Part shown: piece after piece, positions 8,274-16,688 of the stretch | How the letters are laid out: each line of letters begins with the position of its first letter | How positions within the stretch are numbered: the first letter of the stretch is position 1 | Assembly (NCBI RefSeq): GCF_015751765.1 | Contig: NZ_JADOTX010000001.1 | Span: 2,914,001-2,978,000 of the forward strand | Length of the DNA: 64,000 nucleotides | From: Micromonospora ureilytica | GTDB taxonomy: Bacteria > Actinomycetota > Actinomycetes > Mycobacteriales > Micromonosporaceae | Direction of reading: 5' to 3' | The notes under the pieces: model-generated | Databases searched by the model: none | What the model saw: only the letters and a program-made list of their open reading frames with translations | Told to the model about the DNA's origin: nothing | Position numbers and translations under genes: made by a program

Positions 8274-8338
8274 GTCCCGAACATACCGGCTGCGACGCTG
8301 GCGAACTGCCCGAGCGACGAGCCACTATGGTGCCGGGT
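8274..8338. promoter_or_regulatory. divergent leaderless promoters
   Basis: On the minus strand TATGTT (8280-8285) sits 6 nt before the GTG of the lipoprotein gene. On the plus strand TATGGT (8326-8331) sits 7 nt before the ATG at 8339. Neither start has a Shine-Dalgarno sequence, so transcription should begin at or next to the start codons. The -35 regions overlap in the 40 bp between them. Confidence 0.5.
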
Positions 8339-8596
8339 ATGACCGCCGCAGAGACCCCGGAGCAGATCGCCCGGACCCGGATGGTCACCGCCCGAGCGGT
8401 CCTGCAGGGCCAAGCCGATCTTCGGACGTACCCCTATCGTCTCTTGGCCGTGGTCTCCCATCACGGCGTCAGCGGCGACAAGGTCAGCGATGCGGTTGCT
8501 GCCGCCGAGGTCCTCGGCCAGTTCGGCTGGGACCTCGTCAACATCTCGGAATTCGCCTCCAACAAGATCGTCTACGCCTTCCTGCGGAGACGGTGA
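8339..8596 (+). CDS. small uncharacterised protein
   Basis: 85 residues, soluble, one domain: a helical first half (TPEQIARTRMVTARAVLQ) and a second half with VSDAVAAAEVLGQFGWDLVNI. No family recognised. I prefer the ATG at 8339 to the one at 8327 because the latter lies inside the -10 box TATGGT. It is divergent from the lipoprotein gene. Confidence 0.5.
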   Translation: MTAAETPEQIARTRMVTARAVLQGQADLRTYPYRLLAVVSHHGVSGDKVSDAVAAAEVLGQFGWDLVNISEFASNKIVYAFLRRR

Positions 8597-8973
8597 CGAT
8601 GACTCCCGGACCCTGCTGACCTGACGCAGCTGAGCAGGTGACCGGCATCGGACCGATGCGTTCCGTGGATCTGCTGATCGCACTACTGGCGTGTCGAGCC
8701 GCCCAGCGATCTACAGGAGGTCAACGATCACCCGGAGCGAGGCCCGGAGGGGTGGATGCGGTGGAACGGGCCTTCGACAGGCCAGAACTGATGGCTGTCC
8801 CTGCCCGCAGGTCGCGTTGGACGCCTGCGATCGGCCCTTGGGGCCCCGTCCAGTACGGGCACGTCCCGTTGACCGAGCCGTCGGGAGCCTCGACAGTTGG
8901 CGCGCGGTCAGTTGGACACCGGAAGGGCTACGACGGCGGCATGGGTCGAGGTTGCTCCGGCGCGCCGAACGGA
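8597..8973. other. intergenic stretch, nothing recognised
   Basis: 377 bp with no convincing reading frame, hairpin or repeat. It follows the small protein ending at 8596 and precedes the 3' end of the SMI1/KNR4-like gene. Confidence 0.4.
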
Positions 8974-9591
8974 TCAGAGGAAGTCCCGCCAGAACGCCAC
9001 CGTCGCCCTCGGGTTCCAGCGCTGATCTGTCCTGTCCATACCCGGCCCGCCGAACTCCTGATGGATGTAGTCGACCAGGTCCATGCCGTAGTAGATGATG
9101 TCGGTCTGGACGATCGAGAGGACTGGGTGCCCGACGGTTCCACGCCCGGCGGGCAGGAACCGATGCCCGTAGACGGGTACCAGCCGTGGCGCCTGCGCAA
9201 GCTTGAGCCGCGCGGTCTCCAACGCCTCATCGCGGCCTGCCGGCCGATCGCCCCAGGTGTCGTGCCATACCGTGTTGTGTTCCACGTCGAAGAGCACCCC
9301 TTCCACGGGCCACTCCAGGCGCTCCCGAATGGCACCGGGGTCACCGCTGCGCCAGTCCGGCCAGGGCCTCTCCCACGCATAGGACACGCCCTCCTCCGGC
9401 TCGAACGGGACGTTCAGCGGCAGCCCCGCCGCAAGGAACGCCCGATGGTCATCGGCGAACTCGAAGCCGTACGTCCTCTCAATGCGATCGAACTCCTCAT
9501 CCGTCAAGCCCGGCGCGATCTCACAACACCCGTTCTGCGCGAGTCGACGCGCCGCCTCCATGCCCAGTCGAGCACCATCACCGTTGATCAC
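8974..9591 (-). CDS. SMI1/KNR4 (SUKH) family protein
   Basis: 205 residues. The N-terminal segment LTDEEFDRIERTYGFEFADD followed by HRAFLAAGLPLN is the hallmark of the SMI1/KNR4 superfamily, and a later GTVGHPVLSIVQTDIIYYG strand is typical of the actinomycete branch. SUKH proteins are frequent immunity proteins of contact-dependent and polymorphic toxins; this one has no recognisable toxin next to it. GTG start, with TATCGT 6 nt upstream and no Shine-Dalgarno sequence, implying a leaderless mRNA. Confidence 0.7.
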   Translation of the reverse strand: MINGDGARLGMEAARRLAQNGCCEIAPGLTDEEFDRIERTYGFEFADDHRAFLAAGLPLNVPFEPEEGVSYAWERPWPDWRSGDPGAIRERLEWPVEGVLFDVEHNTVWHDTWGDRPAGRDEALETARLKLAQAPRLVPVYGHRFLPAGRGTVGHPVLSIVQTDIIYYGMDLVDYIHQEFGGPGMDRTDQRWNPRATVAFWRDFL

Positions 9592-9643
9592 GCCGGCACG
9601 ATAGTGCTTCGGGCCGGCCAGGATGAACCGCTATCGTGCTGCC
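9592..9643. promoter_or_regulatory. divergent leaderless promoters with matching -10 boxes
   Basis: TATCGT occurs on the minus strand at 9598-9603, 6 nt before the GTG at 9591, and on the plus strand at 9632-9637, 6 nt before the GTG at 9644. Flanking bases are also alike (TATCGTGCCGGC and TATCGTGCTGCC). Both genes therefore seem to be transcribed from their start codons. Confidence 0.5.
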
Positions 9644-10186
9644 GTGACCGGCTCTGCAGAGCGTCCGCTGCTCTTCCTCGATGTTGACGGACCCCTCATT
9701 CCGTTCGGTGGACCGCAGCAATACCCCACTTGCGATACGGGCACTGAACCACGAGAGACCAGCTCGAATCCGCTGCTGGGCAGGATCAATCCCGAACACG
9801 GACCCCGGTTGACGGCGCTACGGTGCGATCTGGTCTGGGCCACGACATGGATGGACGACGCAAACGAGACCATCGCGCCACGGATCGGTCTGCCGCAGCT
9901 GCCGGTGGTGATCTGGCCGGAGCCGACCGACACCGACGAGCAGGACGAGCGGAACGGGCTGCACTGGAAAACCCGCGCCCTCGTTGATTGGGCCGCAGGC
10001 CGCCCCTTCGCCTGGGTCGACGACGAAATCACGAACACCGACCGAGCCTGGGTGTCAGCACATCACGCAAGACACGCCCTGCTTCATCGCGTCGATCCCC
10101 GTCAGGGTCTCACTGATGCTGACTACGCCGCACTCATGGACTGGCTACACAGGATTCACGACACACCGCCGCGTGACGTGGCCTGA
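9644..10186 (+). CDS. HAD-like hydrolase domain protein
   Basis: 180 residues. PLLFLDVDGPLIPFGG at the N-terminus gives the D-x-D nucleophile pair of the HAD superfamily; WATTWMDDAN and FAWVDDEITNTDR fit motifs II-III and the acidic motif IV. It is the short type lacking a cap, close to the HAD domain found in RNA-repair related proteins. Substrate unknown. I chose GTG 9644 over ATG 9623 because TATCGT lies between them and would be the -10 box. Divergent from the SMI1/KNR4-like gene. Confidence 0.65.
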   Translation: MTGSAERPLLFLDVDGPLIPFGGPQQYPTCDTGTEPRETSSNPLLGRINPEHGPRLTALRCDLVWATTWMDDANETIAPRIGLPQLPVVIWPEPTDTDEQDERNGLHWKTRALVDWAAGRPFAWVDDEITNTDRAWVSAHHARHALLHRVDPRQGLTDADYAALMDWLHRIHDTPPRDVA

Positions 10187-10355
10187 ATCCCCAACCAGAG
10201 TTGGGTGCCGCGACACACCGACGACTCAAAGTCGAGAGCCTCACTAGGCTCACCCAGATACCGGGCCCGCCGCCGCTGGTCCGACATGAGCCCAACACCG
10301 TGCGGTTAATCCTGCGTCCGGCTGCTGCGCCTTCCATCCAGCTGAAGGCTGAGGC

Positions 10356-10709
10356 TTACCTCTGCGGACGGGCGTTGATCTGCTCGACCGGTGGAAGCCG
10401 CCGAACGGGTTCGTCACCGATGGAGTAGACCTCCAGGCAGCACAGATAGCCCTCACCATCGACGAGCAGCACAATGCCGGCGTAGAACTCGTCGTCGCTG
10501 ATGTCAGCCGACACTGGCGCACCGGACAACACCGGAGCCGGCGCTGCGGCGCGGTCCACAGCAAGGTTAACGGTCACGCAGCCGCAGTCGCACCGACCCT
10601 CGACAGTGGCGAACGGCAACTGCGCACGCAACTCGTCGCGCCCGGGGAACGGCACGGACAGCAGCCGCACGACGACGTCCCGCTCGACGTCGCTGAGCGG
10701 GCGAGGCAT
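10356..10709 (-). CDS. small uncharacterised protein
   Basis: 117 residues. A segment with three closely spaced cysteines (RCDCGCVTVNL) and a later CC pair suggest metal or redox sensitivity, but no family was recognised. It follows the HEAT-repeat gene: a TTG at 10724 would overlap that gene's stop by 4 nt, whereas the ATG at 10709 is the safer start. The two are probably one transcription unit. Confidence 0.5.
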   Translation of the reverse strand: MPRPLSDVERDVVVRLLSVPFPGRDELRAQLPFATVEGRCDCGCVTVNLAVDRAAAPAPVLSGAPVSADISDDEFYAGIVLLVDGEGYLCCLEVYSIGDEPVRRLPPVEQINARPQR

Positions 10710-10720
10710 GTCGTCGCCGG

Positions 10721-12298
10721 TCAAAGCGCCGCCTGATGGGGCAGGCCGGCATGGAACCGCAGCAGCCGGACCTTGTCCTCATCGAGGATCGGGCGGGCAC
10801 GTTCGATCAGCTTGTCGAGTTCGGCGGCACGATCGCCCGATGGCCCGTGATAGGTCGTGGCCGCCTGCCGATTGAGCCACGCGCTGATGTCCGCCCGCGC
10901 ACCCGCGCGCAACCGGTCGTCGGGATCATCGATCAGCCGTAGGTTGGTGGCCAGCCGCTGCCAGGCGTTGGCCAAGGTCAGTAGCCGGTAGCCCGCGAAC
11001 CGGACATGCGGCGCGTTGCCCGGCCTGAGGAGGGCCTCGAGCATCTCCGGGTCAAGGACGCCGAGGTCGTGTCGCAGGGCCGCCACTATCTGGCGGGTCA
11101 CCGCACCAGACTCGTCGCGCAGCAGTGGCACCAGTTCCGCTGGCCGGGTCACGCCGAGGCGACGCAATGCTCGGACCGCTTCGACCCGACCACGCGAACG
11201 TGGATGCGCCAGCCACCGTCGAACCAGGCCGGCATCCTCGACGCCACCGGTCTCGCCCAGCCCGGCGATCACCCCCGGCGCCGGCGGCTCCCGTCCAGCA
11301 AGCAGGCGATAGAACTCTGCCGGATCCGCGCCGCTGCGGCGCAGCCCGGCCTGAGCGATCGCCCGCACCAGCGGATGCCGATCCGGCAACGCCGCCTCAG
11401 CGGCACCCAGATCCCCGACCGCAGTCACGGCCTGCAGCGCCTCAGCCCGAACCAACGCAGTACGGCTGACCAGTAACCCCCGCAACTGAGCCGGGTCCGT
11501 CGCGGCCTGAACGGCCCCTCGGGCACACAGGGACCGGATCGGCAGGTCGTCATCCTTCATCGCGGCCGTGATCAACCGGCTCACGCTCAACAGGCCACCG
11601 GCCGTCGCGGCGCGGTACGCCGCCCGCCGGGTCCGACGATCCCGCGCCGCCAGCAACGGCTCCAAGTCGTCCAATGGCAGGTCCCGCAGGACACCTTCGA
11701 CGCGCTCGGCCAACCAGGCGCCCTGACCTCGACCGCGCAGCGCGAACGCCATCTCCGTGAGCTGGGTCAACGACCCCCGCGATGACGACAGCCGACCATC
11801 CACCGCCGCCCGTGCCCGCTGGCGTACCTCGGCCACCCAGTCGGCGGTCCGAAGCGCGAGCACCGACAGCGCAGCCGGGTGCGCGTGCTTCGTCAGGTGA
11901 ACGACCGCCGCTTCGCGGATCCGCCCGTCACGGTGGCAGCCGGCTACGACCAGGCGGAGTACCTCCACCTCACCGTCAGCCAGCTCCGCCGCAAGGCTCC
12001 GCGACCAGCGCGTCGCCGACCACCACCGCTCGCGCAGCGCTTCATCCACCGCCAAGCACCACCGCGCCTCAGCGGAACCAAACGCATCCACAGCCGCGGC
12101 CCGCAGGCCCGGCTCACCGTCGCGGGCCACCGTCAGCAACACGGCAGAGAACTCTGCGGGGCTAACGCTTCGATCGGCACCGCCAGCCCGCGCCCACTCG
12201 ATGGCCGGCAGCTCAGGCAGGTAGTCACGTTCAGGCGACTCGCTCGAGCTGGCAGACATAGCTCGCAGCCAGCGCCGCAGCGCTTTGCCCAGCGACAT
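10721..12298 (-). CDS. HEAT/Armadillo-repeat protein
   Basis: 525 residues built of repeated helix pairs, with recurring alternation such as LRAAAVDAFGSAEAR, IREAAVVHLTKHAHPAA, VRAEALQAVTAVGDLGAAE and GRVEAVRALRRLG. Such alpha-solenoids act as protein-binding scaffolds. No enzymatic domain, signal peptide or membrane helix is present. The start MSLGKALRRW is preferred over an upstream GTG. It is likely cotranscribed with the small Cys-bearing protein downstream. Partner unknown. Confidence 0.55.
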   Translation of the reverse strand: MSLGKALRRWLRAMSASSSESPERDYLPELPAIEWARAGGADRSVSPAEFSAVLLTVARDGEPGLRAAAVDAFGSAEARWCLAVDEALRERWWSATRWSRSLAAELADGEVEVLRLVVAGCHRDGRIREAAVVHLTKHAHPAALSVLALRTADWVAEVRQRARAAVDGRLSSSRGSLTQLTEMAFALRGRGQGAWLAERVEGVLRDLPLDDLEPLLAARDRRTRRAAYRAATAGGLLSVSRLITAAMKDDDLPIRSLCARGAVQAATDPAQLRGLLVSRTALVRAEALQAVTAVGDLGAAEAALPDRHPLVRAIAQAGLRRSGADPAEFYRLLAGREPPAPGVIAGLGETGGVEDAGLVRRWLAHPRSRGRVEAVRALRRLGVTRPAELVPLLRDESGAVTRQIVAALRHDLGVLDPEMLEALLRPGNAPHVRFAGYRLLTLANAWQRLATNLRLIDDPDDRLRAGARADISAWLNRQAATTYHGPSGDRAAELDKLIERARPILDEDKVRLLRFHAGLPHQAAL

Positions 12299-12659
12299 CG
12301 CGTCCACCGACGCCCCCGTTCCCACCGCAGGTCACCATGATCGCAGCCATTCTGTCGCCCATGAGCCGACCGAGCGACCGCATTCACCCGTAGCCCACGG
12401 CGACTCCGCAGCGGGTGGCAACCAACCGTCAGACATGGCCCGAACCAGATAAATGACCTTCGAGGTACGGAGAAGGCGGGTCAGCCGCCGTTGGGCCGAA
12501 ACTCGCCGTCGTTGGGTGACGGCGCCCCCGCTGTTGGGCTGACCTGACGGGCACGTCGGTATCCCTGTTCTCCGGATGGGTCTGCCGCGATCATTGTCGG
12601 GCACGACCCCAGAGACGACCGCTGCCGTCAACGTGCGGAGCACTGGTCGATGGCGAGCC
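12299..12659. other. intergenic stretch, nothing recognised
   Basis: About 360 bp between the HEAT-repeat start and the 3' end of the WXG-type operon. Three GTTGGG words occur near 12490-12540 at irregular spacing; no gene or clear terminator is visible. Confidence 0.35.
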
Positions 12660-14018
12660 TCAGCGCAACACGCCGTCCGTGCCGTCGTCGTCCGCGCCCC
12701 ATACGTCGTCGTCTTCGCTGAGCCAGGTGCCGTGTTGGGACTCTTCGTTGCCGTCGTCGGCCCCACCGTTCGTCCCGGTCAGGCCGCCCCGGACGCCACC
12801 GCCGACCGCCCGGGCACCCGTGCTGCCGGACCCACCCCGGCCGCCCGCGCCGACCATGCCAGGCCCCATCGCCGCACCGCCCCTGCTGGACGGACCATTG
12901 GCACCGCGCCCGGCACCACCGGTACCAGCCGCGCCACCCGTCATCGGCGACATGCCGAGGCTGACCGGGCGGCCCAGGGAACCACCGCCCGGAATGGGGG
13001 CACCGGCCGCGCCCAGGCCTGCCGTGCCACCAAGGCCGCCGCCCCCGGCTCCCAGGCCGGTCGCGCTGGGCACGCCCCCGCCGGCACCAAACCCGGAGTT
13101 CACGCCGGTGAGGGTTCCCGTACCTGCGCCTGCGCCGGCCAGGCCACTGGTGTACTCGCCGGGCAGAGCGCCGTCACCGAGGTCGTTGCCGACGCCCGAG
13201 GGCTTGCCGCTGCCGCTTGGGGCGTTGCCGTCGTAGCCGCCAGTGCCAGAGGAGAGGTCCGGGTGGGTGCCCGAGCCGAAACCTGCCCCGCCGGAGCTGA
13301 CGTGACCGGTTCCCAGAGAAGGTTCACCGCCGAGACCGCCGGTTGAAGGCCCTCCACCGAGGCTGGCCGCCTGGCCGGCACCACCGGTGTCCGTCGGACC
13401 TTCCAGGTCCACCCCGCTCGGGCCGCTGCCTGTGCGCTTCTCCGACAGAGCACCGCCCGGGGTCTCCCGCTCCCGGGCTGCGTAGTCGACGCTGACCTGG
13501 TCGTAGGCTTTGCGCGCGTCCTCGGTGTTGTTGTTGAAGAACTCGCCGATCCGGTCGTTGAGCTGGCCGAGCTTCTCCATCGGCCAACTACCCGCGAAGT
13601 CGGCCCGGATGCTCGCCTCGAACAGCCCCGTGTCGATGACTATGGCACCGTTGCGGGCCGCCGCCAGGTCACCCACGCACCCCTGTGGGACCGGCATCGC
13701 GTTCTGCGCACGCTCCAGATCCTGCGCGGCGGTTTGCAGCACGGTCACGATGCTGTGCTGACCGCTGCCCGACTCCCGGGCACCGTCCACAATCGTCTCG
13801 GCTTGCCTGGCCAGCGCTTCCATGTGCGTGCGAAACGCGTCATACGCCGGGCCCTTCCAGCTCTCGCCGAGGTCGAGGACGTCGGCGTCCACCAGGCGTT
13901 TGACCTCCTCGATGTTGCCCAGCAGCGCCTGCCAGCCCAACGCGGCGCTGGTGATGTCGGCCGGCCGGCCTGCGACCAGCACCTGCCGCGCCATTTCCTC
14001 CCAGCTCGGAGCGCTCAC
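12660..14018 (-). CDS. PPE/WXG-like secreted protein with Gly-rich tail
   Basis: 452 residues. The first 200 are helical, with a W-x-G turn (SWKGPAYDAF, Trp54) as in WXG100/PPE proteins. Residues 215-425 are a low-complexity Gly/Ala/Ser/Pro region resembling mycobacterial PPE/PGRS-like tails, and the last 25 are acidic (SEDDDVWGADDD). No Sec signal, so T7SS export is inferred. AAGGAG lies 6 nt before the GTG. It begins 1 nt after the stop of the 14020-14613 gene and is the last gene of the mycosin operon. Confidence 0.65.
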   Translation of the reverse strand: MSAPSWEEMARQVLVAGRPADITSAALGWQALLGNIEEVKRLVDADVLDLGESWKGPAYDAFRTHMEALARQAETIVDGARESGSGQHSIVTVLQTAAQDLERAQNAMPVPQGCVGDLAAARNGAIVIDTGLFEASIRADFAGSWPMEKLGQLNDRIGEFFNNNTEDARKAYDQVSVDYAARERETPGGALSEKRTGSGPSGVDLEGPTDTGGAGQAASLGGGPSTGGLGGEPSLGTGHVSSGGAGFGSGTHPDLSSGTGGYDGNAPSGSGKPSGVGNDLGDGALPGEYTSGLAGAGAGTGTLTGVNSGFGAGGGVPSATGLGAGGGGLGGTAGLGAAGAPIPGGGSLGRPVSLGMSPMTGGAAGTGGAGRGANGPSSRGGAAMGPGMVGAGGRGGSGSTGARAVGGGVRGGLTGTNGGADDGNEESQHGTWLSEDDDVWGADDDGTDGVLR

Positions 14019-14019
14019 G

Positions 14020-14613
14020 TCAAACTCCTTCCGCGCTGCTGCCCGGAGCGGGGCCGCCGGCCCTCAGGGCGCGCTGCATCTCCTGCGCTGACATCTTGTT
14101 CGCGTCCTCGGCGGTGTCGTACTTACGCTTGACCTCGCGCAGCGCATCGGCCGCCCGGTACAGGTCGTTGGAGAGACTTGTCAGCGACTCCGAGGTGGTC
14201 CGGTGCAGACCATGGTGAGCGGCGGCAAGGCTCAGCCCTTTGGGAAAACCGCCCAGCGCGCCGCCGGGGCTGGCCAGTGCCGCTTCGCCGCCGAGCAGGT
14301 CCTTGATCTCCTCCATGTCGACGGCGAGCCGGCGCAGGTAGCTTGCGTGGCGCTCGATGTTGTCGGCGGCCGCTTCCAGACGGTCCGCCTCCCACTCGGT
14401 GACGTCGCGCTGACCGGGCCCGCCCACGAGCTGTGACGGCGCCGATCCTGCGCCGGCGCGGACGTCATCCTGACGGAACCCCACGGCCGGCCCATGCGCA
14501 GCCACCGTGGCAATGGGCCGCAACGGGCTGCCCGCCAGCATCGCGTCGGCGACGCCGGGCGGCACCCGTATCCAGCCCTCCACCTGCGGCGGGCTGTTGC
14601 CCTCGTCGCTCAT
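14020..14613 (-). CDS. ESX/EspC-like T7SS substrate candidate
   Basis: 197 residues, helical from about residue 80 on. It carries Y-x-x-x-D/E (YDTAE, Tyr165) near the end of a long helix, the T7SS export signal, followed by a 30-residue tail. The first 60 residues are Pro/Gly-rich and not recognised. GGAGGACGGAG precedes the ATG directly. It is located between the mycosin gene (33 bp upstream) and the PPE-like gene (1 bp downstream), so the three form one operon. Confidence 0.6.
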   Translation of the reverse strand: MSDEGNSPPQVEGWIRVPPGVADAMLAGSPLRPIATVAAHGPAVGFRQDDVRAGAGSAPSQLVGGPGQRDVTEWEADRLEAAADNIERHASYLRRLAVDMEEIKDLLGGEAALASPGGALGGFPKGLSLAAAHHGLHRTTSESLTSLSNDLYRAADALREVKRKYDTAEDANKMSAQEMQRALRAGGPAPGSSAEGV

Positions 14614-14646
14614 CTCCGTCCTCCCCGTTGATCGGTCGGTGGTGTG

Positions 14647-16104
14647 TCAGCGCTGGTGCGGGCCGCCCAAGCCCTGGCGCGGCGCGGTCCCGGGCTGCCC
14701 CGATCCACCTGCCTGCCCCGACGCGGGCGGAGGGAACGGGGGTGAGGGCTGAGGTGGATGCGGATGCTGCGCAGAATCCGACCGCGGGGGTGGCGAACCT
14801 CCCGGCGGACCGTAGCCGGGCGGCGGGACGGCCGGGTGCCCGTATCCGGGCGGCGGGAACCCCGGACCACCGACCAGCGCTCGGCCCGGTTCGGGTCCGA
14901 CCGGCGGCGCGGTGCGACGGCGCCGGCGGCGGGCGACGACTACGGCCAGCACCGCCGCGCCGATGACGACGGCCAGGCACAGCACGCCCGCCACCACGAT
15001 GCCGGTCTTGTTCTTAACCTTGATGGCGACAGCCGGCCCTTCGGTCTGCTCGCCCTTCGGGGCGGTCGTCGCTTCACCCGGCAGCGCGCCGGCAGCCAGC
15101 AGCGGGTTGCCGTCTACGGCTGGCACCGGGCGCTGCAGCGCGGCAAGCGCGTCCACGGCGCCGAAGCCGAACTCCGGATCCCGACCCGGCACCCCCGCGT
15201 CACGGGCCGTTCGGATAAGGCGATTGATCACGTTCGCCGCGTCCAGGTCCGGGTAGCGTGACCGCACCAGCGCGGCCACACCGGCGAGGATGGCGGTCGC
15301 CTGACTAGTGCCCGAGGCAACCGCGTAACCGTTGTCCTGCACCGCCGTCGGCACGGGAGCGATGATGTCGTCGCCCGGGGCCGCGAGGACCACTTCAGGG
15401 CCGGCGACCGAGTAGCGGGCGAGGCCTCCCGATCGGGTTGTCGCATTGACCGCAATCACGCCGGGTGTGTTGGCCGGAGAGTTGACCGTTCGACCGCCCG
15501 CGCCGGTCGCCGCGACGAGCACGACGTTCTTGGTCAGGGCGTACTGGACCGCCTCGACGATCCGGACGTTGGCGGGCTGCTCGAAGCCGATGGACAGGCT
15601 GATCACGTCGGCTCCGGCGTCGGTGGCCCAACGGATGTCGCGTGCCACCTCACCGTCGTAGGCGTTGCCCTCGCTGCCGCTCAGCGCGATCGGCAGGACC
15701 TTCGCCTCCGGCGCGATCCCGAGCTGCCGGTTCCGGTCGCCGCCCCGCCCGACGATCAGGCCGGCCATCGACGTGCCGTGGCCCTCCTTCGTGTCCCGGT
15801 CGATCCGGCCTTGCGGAGATCCCGCCGGGGCAGCACCGGGACGGCCGGCCAGTTGGCCGGCGAGCGCCGGATGCGTCGCGTCGACGCCGCTGTCGATGAC
15901 AGCGATCGTCACCCCACGCCCCTTGGTGATCTCGTGGGCCCGCGGGATCTGCAGCGCGTCGATATACCACTGCAGGCCGCGTACCGTGTCGGCCGCCGAC
16001 GCTGGAGCTGGCACGCCCACCACCCCGGACCCGACCACCGCGCCGATCATCGACACGGCGACGGCGAACCTCAGCACCGATCGGCGACCTCTACCCGTAC
16101 GCAC
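14647..16104 (-). CDS. mycosin-like S8 serine protease, membrane-anchored
   Basis: 485 residues. A signal peptide (residues 8-37), a subtilase domain and a C-terminal membrane helix (about 367-390) with a basic stop and Pro-rich cytoplasmic tail give the MycP topology. The triad is seen as Asp71 (VIDSGVD), His109 (EGHGTSMAG) and Ser267 (ASGTSQAT). The oxyanion Asn expected in an AAGN-like motif is absent; the sequence reads VLVAATGAGG. Mycosins process or stabilise T7SS machines, but no ecc gene is in this window. GTG start chosen for GGGGAG 4 nt upstream and the signal peptide; the frame stays open further upstream across a palindrome. Confidence 0.8.
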   Translation of the reverse strand: MRTGRGRRSVLRFAVAVSMIGAVVGSGVVGVPAPASAADTVRGLQWYIDALQIPRAHEITKGRGVTIAVIDSGVDATHPALAGQLAGRPGAAPAGSPQGRIDRDTKEGHGTSMAGLIVGRGGDRNRQLGIAPEAKVLPIALSGSEGNAYDGEVARDIRWATDAGADVISLSIGFEQPANVRIVEAVQYALTKNVVLVAATGAGGRTVNSPANTPGVIAVNATTRSGGLARYSVAGPEVVLAAPGDDIIAPVPTAVQDNGYAVASGTSQATAILAGVAALVRSRYPDLDAANVINRLIRTARDAGVPGRDPEFGFGAVDALAALQRPVPAVDGNPLLAAGALPGEATTAPKGEQTEGPAVAIKVKNKTGIVVAGVLCLAVVIGAAVLAVVVARRRRRRTAPPVGPEPGRALVGGPGFPPPGYGHPAVPPPGYGPPGGSPPPRSDSAQHPHPPQPSPPFPPPASGQAGGSGQPGTAPRQGLGGPHQR

Positions 16105-16135
16105 GGCACTCCCCGAACCTCGACGACTCGCTACG

Positions 16136-16177
16136 CGTGCGGCTTCGGTCCGGCTCGAGCCGGACCGAAGCCGCACG
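16136..16177. repeat. perfect 42-bp palindrome upstream of the mycosin gene
   Basis: The 21-base arm CGTGCGGCTTCGGTCCGGCT plus C is followed at once by its exact reverse complement, centred on CTCGAG. It lies 32 bp before the mycosin start. On the plus strand it is followed by TCTGATTTTCTC, so it could also terminate plus-strand transcripts; on the minus strand no T-run follows. A leader hairpin or operator is possible. Confidence 0.75.
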
Positions 16178-16569
16178 TCTGATTTTCTCAGCCCCGCACC
16201 TTGGTTGGCGTTGCTCATCTCGGTGGAGACGTTCTTTGCATGGGCAGCGCCGACGGCGCCGCCAATCTCGTTCAGGATCTTGCCGACGTCCCGGACGGCG
16301 GTGTAGTCGCTGCTCCGACCTCGAACACCACGTTCACGCCCTTCCGTCTCTTGTGGCGGCGGATCCGCGACGCGAACCTCCACCGCATGGCCGCAACCAA
16401 CCCGGCCGCGGCGCAGGTGAGACGCTAGCGCAACGCGTCAAGATCTCGCCACCCTGTGTGACCAGCTGAGCCGGCGCGACACCTCGTGCAGGTGATCCGA
16501 CGGTCGCCATCCACGCCAGACTCGTCGGCAACCCGCCGCAGCAGTCCGGTACCACCGCCGGACCGGAGG
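16178..16569. other. non-coding or unresolved stretch upstream of the mycosin operon
   Basis: About 390 bp. The mycosin frame stays open here on the minus strand, and part of it (GKILNEIGGAVGAAHAKNV) looks peptide-like, but no start with a ribosome site supports a gene. No other feature was recognised. Confidence 0.3.
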
Positions 16570-16603
16570 TTGGCCAACCGTTGGCCAACGGTTGGGTAGC
16601 CAA
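16570..16603. promoter_or_regulatory. triple TTGGCCAA operator-like array
   Basis: TTGGCCAA at 16570-16577 and 16581-16588, then the split palindrome TTGGGTAGCCAA at 16592-16603. The centres of the first two are 11 bp apart, one helical turn, as in cooperatively bound operators. It lies about 90 bp before the gene at 16689. No regulator gene is adjacent. Confidence 0.5.
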
Positions 16604-16631
16604 CGCGCTGCTCTCCCAGCAAACCCGCCGT

Positions 16632-16654
16632 CACGACCGCTCTTGGTGGTCGTG
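16632..16654 (+). promoter_or_regulatory. hairpin before the 16689 gene
   Basis: CACGACCGC and GTGGTCGTG can pair over 9 bp (one G-T) around a 5-nt loop. The hairpin lies 34 bp upstream of the ATG at 16689, and could be an operator half-site pair or a leader structure. Confidence 0.3.
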
Positions 16655-16688
16655 AGCACGGGCCAGCCGGTGTGGAAGCCACCCACCG

